Shown here: positions 36,918 to 48,203 of the stretch, one piece after another
Position numbering within the stretch: the first letter of the stretch is position 1
Layout: each line of letters opens with the position of its first letter
DNA from: Neosynechococcus sphagnicola sy1
Lineage (GTDB): Bacteria > Cyanobacteriota > Cyanobacteriia > Neosynechococcales > Neosynechococcaceae
Direction of reading: 5' to 3'
DNA length: 64,000 bases
Assembly (NCBI RefSeq): GCF_000775285.1
Contig: NZ_JJML01000007.1
Coordinates: forward strand, 124,001-188,000
Translations under genes and position numbers: made by a program
The notes under the pieces: generated by a model
Told to the model about the DNA's origin: nothing
Database searches by the model: none
Seen by the model: the letters and a program-made list of their open reading frames with translations, nothing else

Positions 36918-37406
36918 TTATCTTATAAAAGGTAACAAACCAAATTCTTGACGGATATCTAAGAGAGAACGATCCAGCAATGGCTCAAACTCAAGAAATG
37001 GCAGCAATTTTTGACGATTGCGAGTTTTAAACCAAATTGGAATTAATTCTAGAATTACCCCAGGAAGCACCCTCAAAATTGCTCCATATAGCCAGAGCGA
37101 TCCCTTTTCTCTGATCATGTCCTCGTACATCACATCAACGGCAGGAGAGTTTTTCATTTTCAAGTACGTTTGAAACGTACACTCACTTGTCCACCAAAAT
37201 AGCGGCAGAATTTTTAGCTCATCGTACATTCCCGTGTCACAAGCATAAATCACATGCCCTACATCGTGCGCTCGCAAGATTTTGCCGAAGTCTGAAGGTT
37301 GTGTCGCTGGATCAGTGACGTGAGGATTGAGAGCATAGTACTCTGCCAGACCTTCTTGCAAAGTTTGAGTACTGTACTTGTCCATATAAAGAGGTTTTGG
37401 GGCCAT
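36918..37406 (-). CDS. Cassette 8, first gene: Coq4-like protein (162 aa)
   Basis: The sequence holds HDVGHVIYACDTGMYDE, an exact HDxxH(x11)E zinc-binding motif as in Coq4. The rest has TSECTFQTYLKMKNS and a hydrophobic segment (LWLYGAILRVLPGVILELIP). Eukaryotic Coq4 organises coenzyme Q synthesis; bacterial homologues are of unknown role and this organism would use plastoquinone. It diverges from the TetR gene with only 43 bp between, including the palindrome at 37414-37431. Confidence 0.72.
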   Translation of the reverse strand: MAPKPLYMDKYSTQTLQEGLAEYYALNPHVTDPATQPSDFGKILRAHDVGHVIYACDTGMYDELKILPLFWWTSECTFQTYLKMKNSPAVDVMYEDMIREKGSLWLYGAILRVLPGVILELIPIWFKTRNRQKLLPFLEFEPLLDRSLLDIRQEFGLLPFIR

Positions 37407-37413
37407 ATAGTTT

Positions 37414-37431
37414 CGATACGGTACGGTATCG
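37414..37431. promoter_or_regulatory. Palindromic operator between the Coq4-like and tetR-type genes
   Basis: CGATACGGTACGGTATCG: 6-bp perfect arms CGATAC/GTATCG around a central GTAC palindrome. It lies in the 43-bp space shared by the two divergent genes, where a TetR dimer would block both promoters. Binding by the adjacent regulator is inferred from position. Confidence 0.7.
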
Positions 37432-37449
37432 TAAATTATAATAGCACCT

Positions 37450-38025
37450 ATGAACGATGCTAAGAAAAAAACACCAGGAAGACCTCGTAGCGCAGTATCT
37501 CACCAGGCAATACTGAAAGCTGCGTTGGAACTGTTGTCAGAAGTCGGCTTTGAGGCGATGAGTATTGAGGCGATCGTCACTCGTGCTGGAGTCGGCAAGA
37601 CAACCATCTATCGGCGTTACAGCAGTAAAGCTGAACTAGTTGCTGATGCAATCGAGATTATTCGGGAAGAGGTATTAATCCCTGACACAGGAAATCTTTG
37701 GAGTGATATAGATGCACTCATCGAGAATGCCGCACAAGTCACCCTTACTCCGCTGGGACGGCAGAGTGTCGCCATGATTATCGGTAGTGCATCGAGCAAT
37801 CCTGGGTTTGCCCAAATTTACTGGGAAAAATATCTACAACCCCGACGACAATCCTTCGCTATTGTCATCGAACGGGCAAAAGCAAGGAATGAAATTTCAA
37901 AAGACTTAGACTCAGGTTTAATTTTTGACGCGATGAGTGGCATCATGCTATACGCATTGATCTTCCCGTCTACTGAATCTTGGACAGCCTATGTTCGTCG
38001 TGCCCTAAGTTTGCTGCTTAGATGA
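37450..38025 (+). CDS. Cassette 8, second gene: TetR-family regulator (191 aa)
   Basis: The N-terminal HTH has LLSEVGFEAMSIEAIVTRAG and KTTIYRRYSSKAELVADAIE, a standard TetR DNA-binding domain. The rest is a variable ligand-binding/dimer domain of about 130 residues. It diverges from the Coq4-like gene and would repress both from the shared palindrome. It runs against the direction of its half-array, which is unusual for a cassette. Confidence 0.9.
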   Translation: MNDAKKKTPGRPRSAVSHQAILKAALELLSEVGFEAMSIEAIVTRAGVGKTTIYRRYSSKAELVADAIEIIREEVLIPDTGNLWSDIDALIENAAQVTLTPLGRQSVAMIIGSASSNPGFAQIYWEKYLQPRRQSFAIVIERAKARNEISKDLDSGLIFDAMSGIMLYALIFPSTESWTAYVRRALSLLLR

Positions 38026-38096
38026 GTTTTGATGTAATTAGCTTTGAATACTCGCAGACAACCTAGATGTGCCGTCCCCACAGATAACATGAAGTC

Positions 38097-38103
38097 GCCC
38101 AAC
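38097..38103 (-). other. Entry core site of the leftward array
   Basis: GCCCAAC; on the minus strand GTTGGGC, which fits GTTRRRY. It is the exact complement of the outer core of attC-8. It marks the start of the leftward half-array; the sequence to its right would be an attI or a decayed attC. Confidence 0.65.
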
Positions 38104-38186
38104 TAATACTTAGCTCTCACTTTGAGGACTAAGTAAATGAGTGCTAAACACCCTGAATTGCCCATGGATTAAACGTTGTGGGAATT

Positions 38187-38447
38187 TTAGCATACCCCAT
38201 CTGAATAGGCTATATTTTAAAAATCCTGATATAGAAACTAAGCACAAAATCGCTCAAAACTTTATCTGTAAAGCATTCTAGTTATTTTTATTCGATAAAA
38301 TCTGGTTGCTTAGTCTTCATCGTGGGATCATCACTTGTAAAAAAGGGATTTTATTCCTCACATAGAAGAAAGACACCTGGTTTTCTAAAGGGTGATGCCT
38401 AGAAGATTTTATGGCGTGAATTCCTTGGTCAACTCGCCTGCACTCGA
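38187..38447 (-). repeat. Right boundary repeat of the cassette island (IR-R)
   Basis: 261 bp, inverted counterpart of 29450-29701. The inner end (TTAGCATACCCCATCTGAAT on plus) and outer end (CACTCGA) match the left copy. The short MKTKQPDFIE ORF is conserved at 38320-38288. A few substitutions and small indels separate the copies, so they are not a fresh duplication. Confidence 0.85.
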
Positions 38448-38657
38448 CAAGTGGCGATAGTAATGGCGGTCACTGCTGTTAAGCTAATCGTCATTCATGT
38501 TTCTTAGATGATCACCTTGCGGCAAGGGCTTCAAGCCTAGTTTTCTTCAGATCTCATTTCAGCTGATCGACTCGGAATTCATGCTCCATCGCACTTTGAT
38601 TCACATTGTCCCAGATCTCAATCTCAGTGATCATTAACAGCTCCGTAGTTGAAATTT

Positions 38658-38711
38658 AGAATTGAGGAGTCAAAATCAAAAAACTCTTCTGGATTTTGAC
38701 TCCTCAATTCT
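38658..38711. terminator. Perfect 20-bp inverted repeat downstream of gatB
   Basis: Arms AGAATTGAGGAGTCAAAATC (38658-38677) and its exact complement (38692-38711) enclose a 14-nt loop. It lies 58 bp past the gatB stop on the minus strand. There is no long U-tract on the minus strand after it, so it may end or protect the transcript rather than be a classic intrinsic terminator. Confidence 0.5.
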
Positions 38712-38768
38712 TGAGCCAGAGCCTACCGCATCTGAGTCAGAATCACCATGGTACTGAGAATCCTTCGA

Positions 38769-40259
38769 TCAGCCATTGAGTTTTTGGGTAAGTAATTGAT
38801 TCGTCAATTTAGGATCAGCCCGTCCACCTGTCTGCTTCATGACCTGCCCAACAAAAAAACCCAAGAGCTTGGTTTTGCCATTTCGATATTGCGCCAGTTC
38901 TTTGGGGTTGGCAGCCATCACGGTGTCAATGGCCGTCTCTAAGGCACCTGTGTCAGAAATCTGGGTCAGCCCCTTTTGTTCGACTAAGGCCAGGGGTGAT
39001 CCGCCTTGGGTCAGCAGCTCTGGCAATAAATCTTTGGCAATTTTGCTACTGATTGTATTGTTTTCAATCAACGTCACCAGTTCTGCCAAGGCTGTTGGCT
39101 GGAGCGGAATCTCAGTGATACGAAGTTTCTCAGTATTCAGATGAGCCGCAATATCCCCCATAATCCAGTTGGCAGCTGATTTAGCATTAGCTGAGGCTGC
39201 AATGGTTGCTTCAAAATACTCTGCAACCGTGCGATCATCGGTTAACACTCGGGCATCATAGGCAGACAGCCCTAGATGGGTTTCGTAACGATGCCGCTTT
39301 TGTGCCGGGAGTTCCGGCAACTCTGACTGCCATTGATGCAGCTGTGTAGTTGAAACTTCAATGGGGGGCAGATCAGGTTCTGGGAAGTAGCGATAATCGC
39401 TGGAACCTTCCTTACTGCGCATACTAACTGTTTTCTGAGTACCTTCTTCCCAAAGGCGAGTTTCTTGAAACAGGGGTTCTCCTATCTCTAGTGCCTTAGT
39501 CTGCCGTTCAATTTCGTACTCGATCGCCCGCTGAATAGCATTGAAGGAGTTCATATTCTTAATTTCGATCTTGGTGCCAAACTTTTCCTGCCCCACCGGG
39601 CGCACGGAAATATTGACATCACAGCGCAGGGAACCCTCCTGCATGTTGCCGTCACTCACCCCTAAGTAGCGCACAATGCGGCGGAGTTCCTGGGCATACT
39701 CAGCGGCTTCTTGCCCCGTGCGGAGATCGGGTTCCGAGACAATTTCAATCAGCGGTACCCCGGCGCGGTTGTAGTCCACGAGGGAGTAGGTGGATCCAGA
39801 GAGGCGCGTCTCGCTGCTGCCTCCATGAACTAGCTTGCCCGCATCTTCTTCCATGTGCAGGCGGGTAATGCCAATGCGCTTGCGTACCGGATTGCCCGCT
39901 GCATCCAAGATCTCGATTTCTAGCCAACCATGCTCCGCAATCGGCAAATCGTACTGGGAAATTTGATAGTTTTTTGGCAAGTCCGGATAGAAATACTGCT
40001 TGCGGTCAAACTTACTGTAGGGCGCAATCTGACAATTCAGCGCCAACCCTGCCTTAACGGCATACTCCAAAACCTTCTGGTTCAGCACTGGCAAGGTTCC
40101 CGGCAACCCCATACAGATCGGGTCAATGTGGGTATTGGGAGTGGCACCAAATAGCGTCGAGCTACTTGAGAAGATTTTGCTTTCAGTATTGAGTTGGCAA
40201 TGGGTTTCCAGACCAATGACCGCTTCGTACTGAGTTTTGGGGGGAACAGCAGTTGTCAT
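38769..40259 (-). CDS. gatB: Aspartyl/glutamyl-tRNA amidotransferase subunit B
   Basis: GatB is the kinase/amidation subunit of GatCAB, which turns Glu-tRNA(Gln) into Gln-tRNA(Gln). It starts at [20 protein letters not shown] (ATG 40259). An upstream extension in the same frame to 40520 is not conserved. Family motifs are [43 protein letters not shown] and the YqeY-like tail ([20 protein letters not shown]). 496 residues is the normal length. Confidence 0.96.
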   Translation of the reverse strand: MTTAVPPKTQYEAVIGLETHCQLNTESKIFSSSSTLFGATPNTHIDPICMGLPGTLPVLNQKVLEYAVKAGLALNCQIAPYSKFDRKQYFYPDLPKNYQISQYDLPIAEHGWLEIEILDAAGNPVRKRIGITRLHMEEDAGKLVHGGSSETRLSGSTYSLVDYNRAGVPLIEIVSEPDLRTGQEAAEYAQELRRIVRYLGVSDGNMQEGSLRCDVNISVRPVGQEKFGTKIEIKNMNSFNAIQRAIEYEIERQTKALEIGEPLFQETRLWEEGTQKTVSMRSKEGSSDYRYFPEPDLPPIEVSTTQLHQWQSELPELPAQKRHRYETHLGLSAYDARVLTDDRTVAEYFEATIAASANAKSAANWIMGDIAAHLNTEKLRITEIPLQPTALAELVTLIENNTISSKIAKDLLPELLTQGGSPLALVEQKGLTQISDTGALETAIDTVMAANPKELAQYRNGKTKLLGFFVGQVMKQTGGRADPKLTNQLLTQKLNG

Positions 40260-40287
40260 GAACCTGGCGACAGAAGGGACAGAGCGA

Positions 40288-40443
40288 TTGGAATCTATTT
40301 TAGCGGAAACCATCGCTGCCTCAAGGATAACCATGACCCGGCTCCTCCATGAGCTGGAGCATACAGGCAAGATCCAGCGATCGCGGCGATCCTTTGTTCT
40401 GCTCTCAAGCTCTTTGGAGAGGATGGGTATGAGTTCTCGATAG
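40288..40443 (+). pseudogene. Fragment of a Crp/Fnr-type HTH domain
   Basis: In one frame: [20 protein letters not shown], followed by [19 protein letters not shown]. This has the shape of the DNA-binding HTH of cyanobacterial Crp/NtcA-type regulators (E-x-I-x-x-S/T-R-x-T-V/M-T-R-L-L, then a wing). The cNMP-binding domain and a start are absent, so it looks like the tail of a decayed gene upstream of gatB. The fragment is short, and I have not been able to check its match. Confidence 0.45.
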
Positions 40444-40582
40444 CTCCCCCTAACTTTCACGGAGGTAGAGGCTAGGGGGAAGCAGAGACCCAGGGTTAAC
40501 ACCCTCAAATGGCCGATCAAGATGATCTAGACGCAGCACTGGCTGGTAGATCGACGAGCCGGTATTTGTGATCTAAATCTTG

Positions 40583-42013
40583 CTAGAGTTGTTTGACCTG
40601 GCTGACTAACTGAGCCACCATCTCTTTGGCACTGCCAAACAGCATCACGGTTTTGTCCTGAAAGAAAAGTTCATTCTCCACCCCTGCAAAGCCCTTACTC
40701 ATGCCCCGCTTGATCACAATGGTGTGATGAGCTTTGTCTACTTCTAGAATCGGCATCCCATAGATGGGACTACTGCGATCGTGGCGAGCGGCGGGGTTGA
40801 CCACATCATTGGCACCAATCACCAAGGCAACATCCGTCCGCTCAAATTCTGGGTTGATGTCCTCCATATCGTGGAGTTGGGGATAGGGAACATTGGCCTC
40901 AGCCAGCAACACATTCATATGTCCTGGCATCCGACCGGCAACCGGATGGATGGCATATTTGACCTCCACCCCCAGTCTTTCTAATTGATCGGCCAACTCC
41001 CGCACCGCATGTTGAGCTTGAGCCACAGCCATGCCATAGCCAGGAACAATCACCACCGAGCGGGCATACCCCAGCATCATTGCCCCCTCTTCTGAGTCGA
41101 TACTGTGAATCGGGCGATGGTCTCCGACCAGCCTTTGGCCATCGCCCGATTCACCTCTAGCCGTTGCCGTCCCTGCCGTTGCCCCCTTGCCAAAAGCACT
41201 GAAGAGAACATTGGTAAGGGAACGATTCATCGCCTTACACATAATGTCAGTCAAGATCAGTCCCGAGGCTCCGACCAAGGCTCCCGAAATGATCAGCATG
41301 TTGTTCATCAGGATGAACCCAGCCGCACTAGCGGCCAAACCTGAGTAAGAATTCAACAGGGAGACCACCACGGGCATATCAGCGCCCCCAATGGGAATCA
41401 CAAACAGAACCCCCAAGAGCAGGGAAATGCTAACTAGTCCTAGAAAAATAGGGACATTCCCTGGACTGGCTAGCAAATAACCACTGCCGGCAAGAAAAAT
41501 CACCACCAAGGCAATATTGAAGGGCTGTTGGAAGGGGAACGTCATCGGAGTGCCGCTGATCAGACCCTGTAATTTTGCAAAGGCAACCAGACTCCCGGTG
41601 AGGGTAATGCCGCCAATCAAGACTCCGAGAATCGTAGTCATCAGACTGTCAACGGGCAAGGCTTCGGGGGCACCCAAAGAATGCCAGAATTCACCGATCG
41701 CAACTAGAGCCGAAGCTGCACCGCCCAGGCCGTTGAGCAACCCCACCATCTGGGGCATATCGGTCATTTCTACTTTCTGAGCCATAAAGGTGCCGATGAT
41801 TGAACCCAGGAGAATACTCACCAGGATCATTTCGTAGTTGAGCACCTGCTGATTCAGCAGTGTCGCCACAATGGCGATCAACATCCCAATGGCGGCCAAG
41901 AGATTCCCTCGGCGAGCGGTGGCGGGTGAACCTAATTTTTTCAAACCCAGGATGAACAAAGAGGCTGCTGCCAAGTAACTGAGTTCAATACCCGTAGGGA
42001 GAAAATCACTCAT
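40583..42013 (-). CDS. pntB: NAD(P) transhydrogenase subunit beta
   Basis: Proton-pumping transhydrogenase. Domain II membrane helices occupy residues about 1-270, and domain III, which binds NADP(H), has GYGMAVAQAQHAVRELADQL and HPVAGRMPGHMNVLLAEANV, then VALVIGANDVVNPAARHD. It has 476 residues. The start overlaps the pntA2 stop (ATGA). It provides NADPH/NADH balance in the thylakoid or plasma membrane. Confidence 0.95.
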   Translation of the reverse strand: MSDFLPTGIELSYLAAASLFILGLKKLGSPATARRGNLLAAIGMLIAIVATLLNQQVLNYEMILVSILLGSIIGTFMAQKVEMTDMPQMVGLLNGLGGAASALVAIGEFWHSLGAPEALPVDSLMTTILGVLIGGITLTGSLVAFAKLQGLISGTPMTFPFQQPFNIALVVIFLAGSGYLLASPGNVPIFLGLVSISLLLGVLFVIPIGGADMPVVVSLLNSYSGLAASAAGFILMNNMLIISGALVGASGLILTDIMCKAMNRSLTNVLFSAFGKGATAGTATARGESGDGQRLVGDHRPIHSIDSEEGAMMLGYARSVVIVPGYGMAVAQAQHAVRELADQLERLGVEVKYAIHPVAGRMPGHMNVLLAEANVPYPQLHDMEDINPEFERTDVALVIGANDVVNPAARHDRSSPIYGMPILEVDKAHHTIVIKRGMSKGFAGVENELFFQDKTVMLFGSAKEMVAQLVSQVKQL

Positions 42014-42303
42014 CCTCGCGACTCCTTCTTCTTAAACATTTGCAACATCCGATCCGTTACCAAAAAGCCACCGACCACGTTAATGGTTGCCAGAACCACT
42101 GCAATTAAGCCCAGGATGACGGTTAAGTTCCACTCACGAGCACCCGCAACCAAGAGGGCTCCAACCACCGCAATTCCTGAAATGGCATTGGAACCAGACA
42201 TCAGTGGTGTATGCAGGGTAGGAGGGACTTTATTGATCACCTCAAACCCCACAAAGGAGGCCAATACAAAGACAACCAGGCCTACGATTAATTCATCTGC
42301 CAT
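42010..42303 (-). CDS. pntA2: NAD(P) transhydrogenase subunit alpha part 2
   Basis: Membrane part of the split alpha subunit. It has 97 residues and three or four hydrophobic helices: LIVGLVVFVLASFVGFEVIN and NAISGIAVVGALLV among them. ATG at 42303. It ends overlapping pntB and begins 39 bp after pntA1, so the three form one operon. Confidence 0.93.
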   Translation of the reverse strand: MADELIVGLVVFVLASFVGFEVINKVPPTLHTPLMSGSNAISGIAVVGALLVAGAREWNLTVILGLIAVVLATINVVGGFLVTDRMLQMFKKKESRG

Positions 42304-42342
42304 TGTTTTTCCCTTATTATGCAAGCGACGGTCAAAGCCTGA

Positions 42343-43518
42343 TCAACTTCTGACTTCTGATGTTTGCTTTGCGGCTAACTCCAGAGCCTCCTGGATCCGC
42401 TGGTGGCGAATACTGCCATCGTGGGTAATACAAGTGCTATCCACAATGTCATCACTGAAGTCCAGGTTAATGGCTCCCGCCTGAATCAGATATTGCAACA
42501 ACGTCAGAATGTTCTTGGCATATAATTGACTGGCATGAACCGGCATGGAAGCTGGGAGGTTGATCGGCCCAATCAGGGTGATGCCATGACGCTGGACATC
42601 CTTGCCCGCTTCTGTCCCTGCACAGTTACCACCTTGCTCGGCAGCCAGATCCACAATTACAGACCCAGGTTTCATCGCCGCTACCATGTCCTCGCTGACG
42701 AGGAGGGGGGCTCGTTTGCCAGGGACTTGTGCCGTGGTAATCACGACATCTGCAAGTTTGACGTGCTCGGCAATTACTTCTTGGGTACGGAGCTTTGCGG
42801 CTTCAGAAATTTCTTTAGCGTACCCCCCCGCTGCCACGGTCTCTTCTTCCAATTGGACTTCAACAAACTTAGCCCCAAGGCTTTGGACTTCCTCTTTCAC
42901 CGCCGGACGAATATCAAAGGCTTCCACTAAAGCTCCCAAGCGCCGCGCCGTGGCGATCGCCTGTAACCCTGCAACTCCCGCTCCTAAGACAAACACCTTG
43001 GCCGGTGCAATGGTTCCGGCTGCGGTGGTTAACATGGGGAAAAACTTAGGAAGGGCAGCGGCGGCAATCAACACCGCTTTGTATCCAGCAATGCTGGCCT
43101 GGGAAGAGAGGGCATCCATACTCTGAGCCCGGCTGGTGCGGGGGATCATCTCCATACTCAGGGTGGTGACCTTTCGCTCTGCTAACCGTTGTACCAGATG
43201 GGGATCGCCTAGGGGGTTAATGAAACTCACCAGAACACTACTCTCTCGTAGCAGATCCACTTCATGCTGCCCATCTTCCCGCTCCCGGGGGGGTCTGACC
43301 TTGAGGACAATATCAGCCGCTTGCCACAGATGGGTGCTCTCTTCAAGGATGTGGGCACCCGCTGCCTCGTAGGCGGCATCCGAGAAATAGGCACCCTCTC
43401 CTGCTCCCGCTTCCACCCATACTTCTAAGCCCTGTTTGACGAGCCGAGCTACGGCATCGGGCACTAAAGCAACTCGCCGCTCTCCAACTTCAATTTCTTT
43501 GACGACAGCTATTTTCAT
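42343..43518 (-). CDS. pntA1: NAD(P) transhydrogenase subunit alpha part 1
   Basis: NAD(H)-binding domain I, soluble side. 391 residues with MKIAVVKEIEVGERRVALVP at the start and the Rossmann motif VFVLGAGVAGLQAIATARRL. The RQD-like loop and SMDALSSQASIAGYKAVLIA are in place. It is first in the pnt operon. The promoter should lie in the 630 bp shared with the divergent pyrG. Confidence 0.94.
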   Translation of the reverse strand: MKIAVVKEIEVGERRVALVPDAVARLVKQGLEVWVEAGAGEGAYFSDAAYEAAGAHILEESTHLWQAADIVLKVRPPREREDGQHEVDLLRESSVLVSFINPLGDPHLVQRLAERKVTTLSMEMIPRTSRAQSMDALSSQASIAGYKAVLIAAAALPKFFPMLTTAAGTIAPAKVFVLGAGVAGLQAIATARRLGALVEAFDIRPAVKEEVQSLGAKFVEVQLEEETVAAGGYAKEISEAAKLRTQEVIAEHVKLADVVITTAQVPGKRAPLLVSEDMVAAMKPGSVIVDLAAEQGGNCAGTEAGKDVQRHGITLIGPINLPASMPVHASQLYAKNILTLLQYLIQAGAINLDFSDDIVDSTCITHDGSIRHQRIQEALELAAKQTSEVRS

Positions 43519-45825
<2,307 letters not shown>

Positions 45826-46142
45826 CACTGCTTTGCCCCTTGACACTCTGGCACATTGGCTGCAACTCCCTTGGCCGCAATCAGGAGTCTCAAGGTATCC
45901 ACCTCTAAAAAGAGGTCAAATGGATGTTATTGAACTCAAGAACTACCAAAAACACTGCGTTGCTTATCCCTACTTGCTATTCTTCTCCTCCGACTTCAGC
46001 TTTACTTTATAAATTTTTTCTCGGAAATGATCCTGGATCAACTTGAAGTATCTACTATGGGAGCGGAGATACCTTCCCTAGCCTCTTTTACCCCCAGATA
46101 TCTACTTCCCTAGACATTCTCCCTATATACTGGGTTCATACA
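45826..46142. other. 317-bp intergenic region after pyrG
   Basis: No gene. A short hairpin CCTCTAAAAAGAGG lies at about 45903-45916, not followed by a T-tract. Nothing else stands out. Confidence 0.4.
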
Positions 46143-46715
46143 ATGTGGTGGACGTCTATGAAAGCGCTTGTCACTCTCAGTGTTGTCACAGCCAGCGCGA
46201 CGGTTGCCCTCATGGCTCCCGCATTGGCTGGCGACATCCATGGCGCTACTGGACGGTTCTCCCCCTCCCGGTTTGTCACGTCTCCAAGGGCATCCTTGAG
46301 AGAGGTTTTCGTACCAGACACCAGCGTTCCTGTACCGCCATCTTGGCGACTGATTTTGGCGGATGGCCCCCCTCCTGATGACAAAGGTACCCCTGGAAAT
46401 CGGGGAGGCTGTGGTGCTAATGGCTGTGGTGGCTATCGCTCCCAGCTTCCTCCCCCTCCAGATCCCGTCAGCAATCGGACTGAGTGCCGCAGTGCTCCCT
46501 GTGGGATTACCCCCCCACCTCTACCCGCAACGGGGGAAACCCCTGACAGTCGAGGCCGGGTGGTGGTGATGCCATTCTTAGAATCTGCCCCCCTAGCAAC
46601 TAGTTCCTGGAGCTTGGAGCAGTCTCTATCTCGCACCCTGGATAGATTTTCTCTGTCCCAACCTACTCCCTGGGTGTTGAAGATGCAGGATCAGCCAGGG
46701 GTTCCAGAATCCTAA
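46143..46715 (+). CDS. Secreted protein of unknown function (190 aa)
   Basis: The N-terminus is a signal peptide (MKALVTLSVVTASATVALMA, cut probably after PALAG). ATG at 46143 or 46158 is possible; the second gives the more typical signal. The mature part is rich in Pro, Gly, Ser and Cys (PPDDKGTPGNRGGCGANGCG). It resembles the proline/glycine-rich start of DUF928-type cyanobacterial secreted proteins, without firm evidence. It overlaps the convergent M16 peptidase end by 53 bp. Confidence 0.55.
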   Translation: MWWTSMKALVTLSVVTASATVALMAPALAGDIHGATGRFSPSRFVTSPRASLREVFVPDTSVPVPPSWRLILADGPPPDDKGTPGNRGGCGANGCGGYRSQLPPPPDPVSNRTECRSAPCGITPPPLPATGETPDSRGRVVVMPFLESAPLATSSWSLEQSLSRTLDRFSLSQPTPWVLKMQDQPGVPES

Positions 46716-48203
46716 TGTCAATAGCGGTCACCGCTCCATCGGGTGCAATGGTGCTCAAGGGCGGTTCCATGGCTGAAGCATTGCCAACCACGAGGGTTAC
46801 CAGTTCTTCTGGCTGGAGATAGGTTTGAGCTACTCGCTGAATGTCAGCCACCGTTACGGCCTTGATACCCTGCTGATAGCGAAAGATAAAGTCAGAGGGG
46901 TAGTGGTAGTGTTCGTACCAGAGCAGACGCGATAGGGTTTGACTGGGCTCCTGAAAGTTAAACACAAAGGAATTTAAAACAGAATCTTTCGCCAAAGTCA
47001 GCTCTTGGGCACCGATGGGAGTCTGACGGATCTTGTCAATTTCAGCGCGAATCCCCTGGATGAAAGGCACCGCAGTTGTGGATCGGGTTTGTCCCCCAGC
47101 CAGAAACAGTCCGGGATAGTCATACCGAGGACTCCAGGCTGCATAGACAGAATAAGCCAGTCCCTGGCGCGATCTCAATTCATTAAATAACCGCCCCCCA
47201 TGTCGTTCAGTACCTGGTTCATCACATCCAACGCTGGATAATCGGGGCTATCGAACTGCCCTCCCAGATGCCCCATTTGCACATAGCTCTGGGTGAGTTG
47301 GGGTTGGTTGACCAAAAATAGCCCCCCTGGATGGGCGGGAGAGACGGTGGTTAAATCCGCAGGTAACTGAGCCGGAGGCAAGGGTAAATGGGGTTGCCAA
47401 TCTCCCAACTTCTGGGTAATTAAGGAACGAAGTGCTTTGCTGTCAAAGTCACCGACAATGCCCAAAATCATGGTTTGGGGTTGAAAGTAGCGCTGGTGGA
47501 ACTGCACTAAATCGGGGCGATCAATCGCATCAAGGGTGCGATATTCTATGGTGCGACCATAGGGACTAGTGGCACCATAGATCAACTTCTGAAATTCTCG
47601 CTGGGCGATCGCCTCGGGGGTATCATTGCGTCGAGCAATCCGGCCTCGCAATTGTGTCTTCGCCAGCTGAATTTGTGCTGGGTCAAACGCAGGTTCCCGA
47701 ATCACCTCTGCAAATAAACCAAAGACTGTGGTGAGATCTTCACTCAGGCTGGTAAAACTAGCCCCTCCGGCACTGTTCCCCATCAACGTTTCAACGGCGG
47801 CAGCCCGCTCCTCCAGTTGCTGGTTCAACCTCTCTACGGGATGGTGCAGGGTGCCACCACTGCGAATGACTTGACTGGTGAGTGCCGCCAGACCAACTTG
47901 ATCCGCTGGTTCGAGGCGATCTCCCACTTGAAACAGTGCCAGCCCATTCACCAACGGCAGTTCATGATCTTCGATCAGGTAGACCGTGATCCCATTGGCC
48001 AATTGCCAGCGGCTATACCGGGGAATCTGCACCGTCGGTAAGGTCGGAAAGATGAGATCGGTATAGTGTTTGGCGGTGGTGGCGATCGCCGGCTGACCAC
48101 TCGCCAGCAACCAACTCGCGAACAACCCCAGGAATGCCAGCACAAGCCCCACAAGGCGGGGTCGGGAACGACGATTTTGATGCATGGGAACGACTGGGAT
48201 CAT
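46663..48203 (-). CDS. M16-family peptidase-like protein (second of pair), frameshifted
   Basis: Insulinase/processing-peptidase-like periplasmic protein. It begins MIPVVPMHQNRRSRPRLVGL with a signal-like segment. The zinc motif HxxEH is not present (the corresponding region reads ADQVGLAALTSQVIRSGG), so it is probably the non-catalytic partner of the upstream M16 protein. The frame breaks at the C6 run 47194-47199: with one more base it continues GGRLFNELRSRQGLAYSVYA into the 171-residue C-terminal half. Its ATG overlaps the upstream stop (ATGA). Confidence 0.82.

Larger units (their letters stand above)
29785..38103. mobile_element. Integron-type gene cassette array without integrase (CALIN)
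   Basis: Eight attC sites at regular positions after cassette genes. Five are read on plus (29.8-34.3 kb) and three on minus (35.0-38.1 kb). In every case the right core 7-mer of one site is the exact reverse complement of the left core of the next site in the array, as expected when each cassette brings both ends of its own attC. All eight have one unpaired G in the left arm. No intI gene is seen in the window. Cassette genes are AT-richer than the core and mostly of unknown function. Confidence 0.92.

Noticed and set aside
29785-38103. Prophage
   Set aside because: No capsid, tail, terminase or phage integrase gene is present; the repeated attC and single-gene units explain the region.
38769-40520. 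GatB with an 87-residue N-terminal extension
   Set aside because: The extension has no conserved look; the family start is [18 protein letters not shown] at 40259, and the extra frame overlaps the Crp-like relic on the other strand.
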